Part shown: piece by piece, positions 1-6,334 of the stretch
How positions within the stretch are numbered: position 1 is the stretch's first letter
Layout: the number at the start of each line of letters is the position of its first letter
DNA from: Bacteroidales bacterium UBA3808
GTDB taxonomy: Bacteria > Bacteroidota > Bacteroidia > Bacteroidales > Paludibacteraceae
NCBI GenBank assembly: GCA_002369075.1
Contig: DFEG01000008.1
Location: 1 to 8,673 of the forward strand
Length of the DNA stretch: 8,673 nt
Direction of reading: 5' to 3'
Program-made: the position numbers and the translations under genes
Notes under the pieces: model-generated
Database searches by the model: none
Seen by the model: the letters and a program-made list of their open reading frames with translations, nothing else
Told to the model about the DNA's origin: nothing

Positions 1-1
1 G

Positions 2-1414
2 GACTATAAGATCCTCTATCTTCATAATTTCGAGCAGAACATGGAGCAGACCTTCCACCCGCTCTGGGGACTCCGTACGACGGATGCCGCTACTTATACC
101 CAGATGGGCGAGGTGCTGCCTACCGGACTCGTCGGCGAGCAGGACGCTGCCCTCGGTACCGGGTGTATCGTCTATGACGAGGAGGCTAAACTCTACTACA
201 TCTACTACACCGGCGAACGGTACAAACCCGCCGCCGATGAGGACCGTCAAGTCGTCATGCGCGCTACCAGCCCCGATTTCGTGACCTGGACCAAGGATCC
301 GCTCTTCCGTCTCCGCGGTGCGGACTACGGCTACAGCACCCTCAATTTCCGCGATCCTTATATCTGGCGCATGGACGACGGATGGCACATGATCGTGGCT
401 ACCAAACCGATGCCGGCTGGCGCTCGGGTAGAGGAGAAAGACGGCTGTTTCGCCGAGTTCACCTCTGCCGACCTCAAGACATGGGAGCATAAGGGTACGT
501 TCTCCAAGATGATCTGGGATCGTTTCCTCGAGTGTCCGAACGTGTTCAAGATGGGCGACTGGTGGTATCTCACCTACAGCGACATGTCCGCTTTCGAGCG
601 CCGCGTGCACTACCTCAAGGGCAAGACCATCGACGAACTCAAGGCGGCTACCAACCCCAACTGGCCCGACGCCAAGGAGGGCGCACTCGACTGCCGCGCT
701 TTCTATGCCGGCAACACCGCTTCCGACGGTACCGACCGGTATATGTGGGGCTGGTGCCCCGAGCGCCGCGGTAAGGACAACACCGACATCTCTGCCGAGG
801 CGGAACCCAAGTGGGGCGGTACCCTCGTAGCGCATAAACTCATGCAACGCGAGGACGGTACACTCTATACCGCACCCGTGCCGGCGATGAACGACAAGTA
901 CGCTACGGCAAAGGACGTGAAGGTGGTCAAGACCTGGGGCATCGAGGAGGGTAATCTCACCATAGCCGACGGCGTCTATACCATGGCTGCCTACAGCTCC
1001 GTCATGTTCAGCACCCTCGGCTACCACAACCACCTCTCCATGACCGTCACTACGGATTCCAAGGCGGACCGGTTCGGCATCTCTTTCGTCCGCGGAGACC
1101 GCAAGGACGGCGATAAGACCTACGAGAAATACTACTCCATCATGGTATGCCCCGACGGAGACAAGCACTTTATCCGCTTCGAGGAAGAGCAGGGCAAATG
1201 GGAACTCAAGGGCGGCGGCAGTTATGCTTTCGATACACCCGAGGACAACACCTATAAGATCGATATCTATACCGATAACTCCGTCCTCGTCATGTATATC
1301 AACGACATCGTCACCTACACCCAGCGTATCTACGGTATCCAGCGTAACTGCTGGTCCGTCAACTGCTACGAAGGTGGCATGACACTCAAGGATCTTCAGA
1401 TCAAACAATATTAA
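2..1414 (+). CDS. GH32-family glycoside hydrolase, 5'-truncated by window start
   Basis: This is the C-terminal 470 residues of a clan GH-J (GH32, levanase/fructanase/invertase-like) glycosidase. The frame is open to the window edge, so the ATG at 41 is probably internal; residues here count from it. Visible GH32 landmarks are GTG at 39-41, the FRDP motif (R104, D105, P106; the Asp that stabilises the transition state) and ECPN at 164-167, whose E164 is the expected acid/base. A later stretch around 225-280 (MWGW, then WGG and REDGTLYTAPVP) matches the end of the five-bladed propeller, and residues from about 300 form a C-terminal beta-sandwich. The catalytic nucleophile and any signal peptide would lie upstream of the window. 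In the family the enzyme cleaves beta-fructosidic bonds, but this one diverges from classical invertases, so the substrate is uncertain. Codons are strongly C-ending. It is followed after 20 bp by a secreted module protein, probably in the same transcript. Confidence 0.8.
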   Translation, partial: DYKILYLHNFEQNMEQTFHPLWGLRTTDAATYTQMGEVLPTGLVGEQDAALGTGCIVYDEEAKLYYIYYTGERYKPAADEDRQVVMRATSPDFVTWTKDPLFRLRGADYGYSTLNFRDPYIWRMDDGWHMIVATKPMPAGARVEEKDGCFAEFTSADLKTWEHKGTFSKMIWDRFLECPNVFKMGDWWYLTYSDMSAFERRVHYLKGKTIDELKAATNPNWPDAKEGALDCRAFYAGNTASDGTDRYMWGWCPERRGKDNTDISAEAEPKWGGTLVAHKLMQREDGTLYTAPVPAMNDKYATAKDVKVVKTWGIEEGNLTIADGVYTMAAYSSVMFSTLGYHNHLSMTVTTDSKADRFGISFVRGDRKDGDKTYEKYYSIMVCPDGDKHFIRFEEEQGKWELKGGGSYAFDTPEDNTYKIDIYTDNSVLVMYINDIVTYTQRIYGIQRNCWSVNCYEGGMTLKDLQIKQY

Positions 1415-1434
1415 CAATTTAACATTTTAACATT
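1415..1434 (+). promoter_or_regulatory. A/T-rich translation start region without Shine-Dalgarno
   Basis: The 20 bp between the GH32 stop and the next ATG contain two near-identical A/T-rich units (aattt-aacat, ttt-aacat) and no purine-rich ribosome-binding sequence. This is the usual kind of start region in Bacteroidota, where initiation depends on an unstructured A/T-rich leader. It supports the start at 1435 and co-transcription with the upstream gene, since no TAnnTTTG promoter fits in the gap. Confidence 0.5.
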
Positions 1435-2322
1435 ATGCAGAAATTTTCTCTTATTGCGCTTTTCGCAGCGCTTGTAGCAGTAAACGTACATGCTACCGAT
1501 CTCTTCACAGAGGGCAAACATGTTACATGGGGTACCCCACTACACATTGAGGCGGCTAAGTTTGCCAACGCACAACCCGGTCAGAAGATCGTGATTACTT
1601 ACACCGACGCCAAAGAAATGGTGGAGAGCGAGAACAAAGGCAGTGTCATCGAGTTCAAAGTGATGAACGCTCATTTTGACCACTTGGCAGGAAGCCGCGA
1701 GGCTTTGAGACTTTGGGATAATGGTAGCCTTGAGCAGTTCCTCACCGCTTCGGCTGTGGACAGTATCAAAGCACACGGATTGGAAATCACCGGTAACGAT
1801 TTCACTGTAACAAAAGTGGAACTGTTGAATGGCAAAGGTGAACTCAAAGATGGGTTCTCCGTATGGACTGGTTACTTCTGGGCGGACAAATGGAGCACCC
1901 TCGAACTCTACTGGAACGGCTATGCCGGTGTCGATTGGAGCAAAGCTACTGCTCTTCGTATCTATCATCAAGCAGGCCGCTCGGACTTTGTTATCAATGT
2001 AATCCTCAATGCATGGCCGGATCAAGGTGGCGAGAATGTAGCCAACCAAAACGCCATGACCGCAGGTGAGGGCTACATGGAACTCGCTTTGACCGACGAA
2101 CTGCGTACCAAATTGGCTGAAGCTTCCAAGTGGATGGTTCAGTTCAATAAAGAGTCCGGCGAACCTTTCAATGTAACCGACATCGTACTTGTAGGTGATT
2201 TCGCAACCGCTATCGACAACACCGCTGCCGGCACCAAAGCCGTTAAGACTTTCCTGAACGGTCAGCTCGTCATCGAGAAGAACGGCAGACTCTACAACGC
2301 ACTCGGCGCCGAGATCCGTTAA
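1435..2322 (+). CDS. Secreted protein with two tandem beta-rich (carbohydrate-binding-like) modules
   Basis: The protein has 295 residues. A clear signal peptide (residues 1-20) ends in VHA before Thr21. Two regions appear homologous: module 1 (about 23-131) and module 2 (about 142-255). Each opens with an aromatic/Trp segment (TEGKHVTWGTPLHI versus WTGYFWADKWSTLEL), passes through a G-x-x/D-W-S-K turn, and ends with a leucine-rich helix-like stretch followed by a strand (GLEITGNDFTVTKVELL versus MVQFNKESGEPFNVTDIVLV). This pattern resembles accessory modules found on Bacteroidota glycanases, so glycan binding is a reasonable inference, not a demonstrated function. Residues 267-295 (NGQLVIEKNGRLYNALG near the end) look like a short, degenerate version of the type A C-terminal sorting tail of the type IX secretion system. 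It sits directly after the GH32 gene and may help that enzyme hold its substrate at the cell surface. No catalytic motif is visible. Confidence 0.65.
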   Translation: MQKFSLIALFAALVAVNVHATDLFTEGKHVTWGTPLHIEAAKFANAQPGQKIVITYTDAKEMVESENKGSVIEFKVMNAHFDHLAGSREALRLWDNGSLEQFLTASAVDSIKAHGLEITGNDFTVTKVELLNGKGELKDGFSVWTGYFWADKWSTLELYWNGYAGVDWSKATALRIYHQAGRSDFVINVILNAWPDQGGENVANQNAMTAGEGYMELALTDELRTKLAEASKWMVQFNKESGEPFNVTDIVLVGDFATAIDNTAAGTKAVKTFLNGQLVIEKNGRLYNALGAEIR

Positions 2323-2522
2323 ACGGCAGCATAACGGCTAACCTTTCGCCCTTCGCCTCCCTTCCCCCTCCCCTTGAGGGGAGGTCGGGTGGGGTCTGAA
2401 AAATCGTCCCTCGGGGCGATTTTTTTGTTTCCCCCTTTCCTCTGCGCGCATTGCGCGCCCGTTCCCCCGTTTCATCGGGGGACATCACCCTCGGGGCGCT
2501 TTTCGGTGGGAGGGGTTACCGA
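2323..2522. other. Convergent intergenic region with a series of GC-rich palindromes
   Basis: These 200 bp lie between the stop codons of two convergent genes and hold no credible gene. Palindromes seen in order: a 7-bp stem at 2367-2373/2378-2384 within a C-run/G-run tract, the terminator at 2399-2424, a GCGCGC/GCGCGC stem at 2444-2458, and a CCCCCG/CGGGGG stem at 2464-2481. The 11-mer ccctcggggcg occurs twice (from 2408 and from 2488). The tract around 2361-2396 resembles dispersed palindromic repeats seen in many Bacteroidota genomes. Confidence 0.6.
2399..2426. terminator. Bidirectional rho-independent terminator
   Basis: An 11-bp stem (aaaaatcgtcc pairing with gggcgattttt, one G-U pair) encloses the tetraloop ctcg and is followed on the plus strand by a run of seven T in total. 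Read on the minus strand, the same stem is followed by five T. It sits 77 bp after the stop of the secreted module gene and about 100 bp after the stop of the minus-strand regulator, so it can end both convergent transcripts. Confidence 0.85.
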
Positions 2523-3629
2523 TTAGCGGAGTAGTTCGGCGGGATCTTCAGAAGTGATATGTCGGTAAAGACGGATGAAAGTCTCCGTTTCCTTATAGCC
2601 GCACTGCGCAGCTATGGAATCCAAAGTCAGCGGCAGAGAACTATGTGTTGCATGTTCGCTTGCCAGTTGTTGGGCATAACGTACCCGTGCACGATGGACA
2701 TATTCGGGGAAAGAGATGCCGTACTCGGCGTACATGATTTTCCCGAAATAGATAAAGTTGGTGCCAAGACGGTGCACAAGGGTCTCCGTCTGAATACCGG
2801 GCTCCAGATATATTTTCTCCTCCTCCAGCATATATTTAAGATTGAGTACGAGGTCCGAATTTTCTTTTACGAACTGCTTGAGACTGCTTCTTTTGCCGGA
2901 GTCTTCAGAAATAGGATTGAGGTCGAAACCAAAGAAGATGAGTAGCGAGCCAACTCCGATGATACATGCGGCTATAATCATGTAAACGAGCCTCATTACA
3001 GGCGTCTGCCAGAGAGAGAGAGGTATGATAAAAAAGACAGCGAGGAAATATCCGCAGTTAAAGTCCCAAGCGAGTACCGCCTGCGTAAAAAACGAGTAAC
3101 GCCCTCCTTGTGCACGCACATATTGTACCACCCTCCAAACTCTCATGAGTGCAAGTACCGTTTGCGACATGAGGATAATAATTATCCAATCTACGTGAAA
3201 GAGGTAAAGCCCGCGATAGAATATCGAGACCCCGTATCCCGCCATCGGCATCGTTGAATAATGCATAGCATAAGAAGGCGCGAGTTCGATACTGGTAGCA
3301 GGCACAAAAATAAGTCCGCCAATCAGGAAAAGCACGACTGCCGCCCAATCCAGCTTGGCATGACCGGTATAAGGCGCGTGGAACAGATACAGAATCGGTA
3401 TGATTAGCACGGTAAAGATAGCCAACCATTGCATGTTATCGCCGGTAGCCGTCATCGGATTGAGGACCATGGCTGTGAAATACGCCAGCCCGAAAAGATC
3501 CAACATCAGAATCGTAAACACCACCGCTTCATAGTACTGACCTTGATTGAACTTACGGTACAATGCCAATCCCGCGCAGATGTAAGCGGGAATGTTGATC
3601 AGAAGCATTTGTTGTAAAAGGCTGTCCAT
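2523..3629 (-). CDS. Membrane-anchored AraC-family transcriptional regulator
   Basis: The product has 368 residues from the start MDSLLQQ at 3629. The frame stays open upstream to 3938, but that extension would run through the gene's own promoter (-7 box at 3655-3662) and through low-complexity Phe/Lys-rich sequence, so I reject it. The N-terminal 235 residues hold about seven hydrophobic helices (near 4-24, 33-56, 68-84, 95-113, 146-163, 186-206 and 212-235). A linker of about 40 residues leads to an AraC/XylS-type DNA-binding domain at 273-366: a first HTH around LGTNFIYFGKIMYAEYG and a second at 335-362 with IAAQCGYKETETFIRLY, matching the family pattern IA..cGF.....F.R.F. The C-terminus ends almost at the domain edge. 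It probably senses a signal in or across the membrane and acts on DNA from the membrane face. It is divergent from the polysaccharide operon, which makes that operon the likeliest target, together with its own promoter. Confidence 0.85.
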   Translation of the reverse strand: MDSLLQQMLLINIPAYICAGLALYRKFNQGQYYEAVVFTILMLDLFGLAYFTAMVLNPMTATGDNMQWLAIFTVLIIPILYLFHAPYTGHAKLDWAAVVLFLIGGLIFVPATSIELAPSYAMHYSTMPMAGYGVSIFYRGLYLFHVDWIIIILMSQTVLALMRVWRVVQYVRAQGGRYSFFTQAVLAWDFNCGYFLAVFFIIPLSLWQTPVMRLVYMIIAACIIGVGSLLIFFGFDLNPISEDSGKRSSLKQFVKENSDLVLNLKYMLEEEKIYLEPGIQTETLVHRLGTNFIYFGKIMYAEYGISFPEYVHRARVRYAQQLASEHATHSSLPLTLDSIAAQCGYKETETFIRLYRHITSEDPAELLR

Positions 3630-3654
3630 AAGTTCTTTATTGTGAATCAGGGTG

Positions 3655-3686
3655 CAAAGATACAACAAAAATTGCAATTTCGCAAA
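3655..3686 (-). promoter_or_regulatory. Bacteroidota-type promoter of the AraC-type regulator
   Basis: On the minus strand there is TTTG (3686-3683), a 20-nt spacer and TATCTTTG (3662-3655), matching the Bacteroidota housekeeping sigma pattern TTTG / TAnnTTTG. Transcription would begin near 3648, giving a leader of about 20 nt before the ATG at 3629. This is the main reason for choosing that start. A perfect palindrome lies within the spacer. Confidence 0.8.
3669..3680. promoter_or_regulatory. Perfect 12-bp palindrome inside the regulator promoter (candidate operator)
   Basis: The sequence AAATTGCAATTT is a perfect inverted repeat located entirely between the -33 and -7 elements of the minus-strand promoter. 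A protein bound there would block polymerase. AraC-type proteins usually bind direct repeats, so the link to the neighbouring regulator is only a guess, and the surrounding DNA is very A/T-rich, so chance is possible. Confidence 0.3.
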
Positions 3687-3731
3687 AAAACAGAAAAAAA
3701 ACAATAAAAAAATTTCTTTTTTTTCAAAATA
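3687..3731. other. A-tract/T-tract region between divergent promoters
   Basis: The core of the divergent intergenic region is almost pure A on its left side and T on its right (runs of 7-8 A, then 8 T), with no gene. Such tracts are intrinsically bent and can act as upstream activating DNA for both flanking promoters, or as a binding site for nucleoid proteins. No specific operator is visible in it. Confidence 0.4.
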
Positions 3732-3763
3732 TTTGGAAGAACGGGAATTTTTAAGTACCTTTG
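3732..3763 (+). promoter_or_regulatory. Bacteroidota-type promoter of the HEAT-glycosyltransferase operon
   Basis: TTTG (3732-3735), a 20-nt spacer and TACCTTTG (3756-3763) match the Bacteroidota promoter pattern. The predicted start of transcription, about 3767-3770, is only a few bases before the ATG at 3774, so either the mRNA is nearly leaderless or translation begins at the next Met codon (3831). Confidence 0.8.
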
Positions 3764-3773
3764 CACGCTTTTT

Positions 3774-4952
3774 ATGGAAGGACCAACAGCTATATTCTAC
3801 GGATGGGAGGTAGTGCAATATATACGCTACATGATTAACGCGTACCTGCTCCAATTTCCTTGGCAGGTGCGTATCTCTTTCGGTATCATCATGCTGAGTG
3901 TGCTGACAATCACTATTCTGTTCTTCCTTTTTTCGCACAAAGCCAACAAGCGCTGGCGAGACGATACCGAGTTTGAGAAATACCAGCAGCGCTACGAGAG
4001 TGGTTTGCGAGATATCTTATGTACAGAAGAGAAGTTGAGTCGTGAGGAGATGGAGTATATCTGCCGTCATGACAGAAGCCAGTTTCATCAGGCAGACGGA
4101 ATGTTGTTAGCCCGTCTGCTGGAGAAACTGCGTATGGAGCAGACCCATAAGCTCTATATACCGAACATGCAGCGGTTATGCCGCCTGACGGGTGTTCAGG
4201 AGGCGTTGGAGACTAATCTGCTGAAACACAAGGACGTAGAGCGGACGCTGCAGATACTGATGTACCTCCCATGCCGTGTGAGCGAGGGTTCATTGGCGGT
4301 CTATCTGGAGAACAAAGACCTACGAATCAGGGAGTTGGCTCGCGCTTATTTCGGGTTCTGCAGCAAAACGGAGCCTTTTGCAATGGTTACCAGAGATGCC
4401 AGCGAACCCTTTAATTTATGGTACCCGACGGTCTTCCACCGCCTCTGCGGCTGGCATGTAGCCAAGAGCCACCCTATGCCCCATTTCTCGTCCCTGATCA
4501 ACCAATCGAAGAACGAGGACAAAAAGGCGCTGTTCATCTCGGAGGTTCCTTATTGGGGAACCGAGGAGGAGAAACGCAGTCTGCGCGATTTTCTGAACTC
4601 CTCCAGCAAGAAATGCTGCTCTGCCGCCATTCGTGCCCTTGCCATGATTGGTGACCCGGAGGCAGAGGAGGAGTTGGTAAAGAACTACGATGCGCTTTTT
4701 CCTGAGGCCAAACGCGAAACGCTACGTGCGATAGCAAGCATCAATACCGGCAAACAGGTGGAGTTCTTCCGTCAGGCATATCTCCACACCACGAGCCAGA
4801 AGACACGTTCCGTGGTGCTTTCATGCTTATTCAAATACAGCCCGGAGGGAAAGAAAGTATTCCATGAACTGGCTAATGCCGGACGCGATGGCAACCGGTT
4901 CTTCGAGCAGATTGAGATCATTGAGCGACATGAGGAAAGGAGGGACCGGTAA
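3774..4952 (+). CDS. Single-pass membrane protein with HEAT-like cytoplasmic domain
   Basis: The product has 392 residues from the first ATG, or 373 from Met20 at 3831, which would give a normal leader of about 60 nt. One transmembrane helix spans about residues 34-53 (ISFGIIMLSV onward) and is followed by basic residues (SHKANKRW), so the long C-terminal part should be cytoplasmic. From about 75 onward the protein is all-helical. Clear HEAT-like helix pairs occur at about 150-195 (with RIRELARAYFGF) and 260-365 (with AAIRALAMIGDPEAEEELV, then AKRETLRAIASI). The tail is highly charged (ERHEERRDR). No catalytic motif is seen. Its stop overlaps the start of the glycosyltransferase fusion (TAATG), which indicates translational coupling and roughly equal amounts of both proteins. 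I infer a scaffold or regulatory subunit of the polysaccharide synthase, placed on the same side of the membrane as its catalytic domain. Confidence 0.7.
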   Translation: MEGPTAIFYGWEVVQYIRYMINAYLLQFPWQVRISFGIIMLSVLTITILFFLFSHKANKRWRDDTEFEKYQQRYESGLRDILCTEEKLSREEMEYICRHDRSQFHQADGMLLARLLEKLRMEQTHKLYIPNMQRLCRLTGVQEALETNLLKHKDVERTLQILMYLPCRVSEGSLAVYLENKDLRIRELARAYFGFCSKTEPFAMVTRDASEPFNLWYPTVFHRLCGWHVAKSHPMPHFSSLINQSKNEDKKALFISEVPYWGTEEEKRSLRDFLNSSSKKCCSAAIRALAMIGDPEAEEELVKNYDALFPEAKRETLRAIASINTGKQVEFFRQAYLHTTSQKTRSVVLSCLFKYSPEGKKVFHELANAGRDGNRFFEQIEIIERHEERRDR

Positions 4953-6334
4953 TGTGGGATGCGTTCTTATATTTCTATGGCACGATTATCTTCTTCTATA
5001 GTTTGGGGCTGATCATTTCGTATGTGGTACTGTTAGTGCTGGCGTATATCCATAGTTCGCAGTACCTGAAATGGACAGACGACCATATCAGTTATTCGGT
5101 GGAGGACAGTCCTTATGCTCCCGGCGTAAGCATCGTGGCACCGGCGTACAATGAGAGCAAAACCATCGTCGATAACGTGAATTCATTGCTTCAATTGGAC
5201 TATCCGAATTTCGAGGTGGTTATTGTGAACGACGGCAGTAAAGACAACACGTTAGATCTGCTCATCAGCAATTTTGACCTGGAGGAAATCCCGTTCGAGT
5301 ACGTGGAACGCATCCACTGCAAGCCGTTCCGGCGTCTTTTCCGTTCGTTCAATCCGCGCTATCGCCGTCTGACGGTAGTTGACAAAGTGAACGGAGGAAC
5401 GAAAGCGGATGCGGTGAACGCCGGTCTGAACGTCATCCGCACGCCCTATTTCATCAACACCGATGTGGACTGTATCCTGTCTCGCGATGCTATCAAGCAG
5501 TGTATTTTTCCCATCTTGCAGGATAATACGATCATCGCCGTGAGCGGTACGATGAGTATGAGTAACGGAAGCATCTCGGAGAACGGGCAGTTGATTGATA
5601 TCCGTCCGTCCAGCCAGCCTATCCCGCTGTTCCAGGATCTGGAGTACAAACGCTCATTCCTCATCGGCAAGATGGGCTGGAGCCAAATCAACGCCATGAA
5701 CAACGTATCCGGCGGCTACGGTTTGTTCAGCACGGAGATCGTGCTCTCTGCCGGCGGTTATGCCAGCGACTCGTTTGCCGAGGATATGGATATCATCACC
5801 CGCATGATGGGCTACTGCTTGGAGCAGAAACGCCCGTACCGCGTGGTTCAGATTCCTCATACCTGTTGCTGGACAGAAGGTCCCAGTACGGTCAAGGTGC
5901 TCAAACGTCAGCGCAACCGCTGGGGGCGCGGGCTGATTCAACATATGTGGAAACACCGCTATATGCTCTTCAATCCCAAGTACAAGACCTTAGGTATGCT
6001 GACACTGCCCTATACCCTTATCTTCGAGTTTCTGGCACCCATCATCGAGGGATTGGGACTCATCGTAATGGCATTCCTGATCTTCACCAACGGGATTAAC
6101 TGGTCCGCCTTCTGGATACTGATGGCAGCCATATACGGATTCTCGTTGGTACTGTCCAGTTTCGTTATTTTCTACGACTATATGTGCGGAGGGTCGTACA
6201 ACAAGTCCACCGGCTATTTCAAGCTGCTGTTAGCCGCTCTTTTCGAGCCTGTTGTCTATCACCCGATGATTGTTCTGTTCTCGCTCCAGGGCTACTGGAA
6301 ATACCTGACCAACCAGCGGGCTGTATGGGGCGAG
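4952..6334 (+). other. GT2 synthase part of the fusion (residues 1-461)
   Basis: All catalytic elements of a processive inverting GT2 enzyme are present and in order, so this part should be active. It contains a basic insertion of about 30 residues (near 113-145, rich in Arg and Phe) between the first Asp motif and KADA, and a second one before SGGYG. I see no PilZ domain, so control by cyclic di-GMP through a fused PilZ, as in BcsA, is not indicated. The nucleotide-sugar donor cannot be read from the motifs alone. Confidence 0.8.

Noticed and set aside
1540..2049. Minus-strand open frame of 169 residues opposite the secreted module gene
   Set aside because: The plus-strand gene has a signal peptide and repeated modules; the antisense frame shows no recognisable domain.
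2444..2481. Second terminator for the minus-strand regulator at the GCGCGC or CCCCCG stems
   Set aside because: Neither stem is followed by a T run on either strand; the stem at 2399-2424 is the convincing terminator for both directions.
2270..2488. Minus-strand open frame of 72 residues spanning the convergent intergenic region
   Set aside because: It runs through the terminator and GC-rich palindromes, and its Arg/Gly/Pro-rich product is an effect of base composition.
2559..2945. Plus-strand open frame of 128 residues
   Set aside because: It lies opposite the conserved AraC DNA-binding domain, shows no family features and has no promoter or start region of its own.
3630..3938. N-terminal extension of the AraC-type regulator by 103 residues
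   Set aside because: The extension overlaps the regulator's own promoter, the A/T tracts and the start of the divergent HEAT gene, and its sequence (runs of Phe, Lys and Ser) is low complexity.
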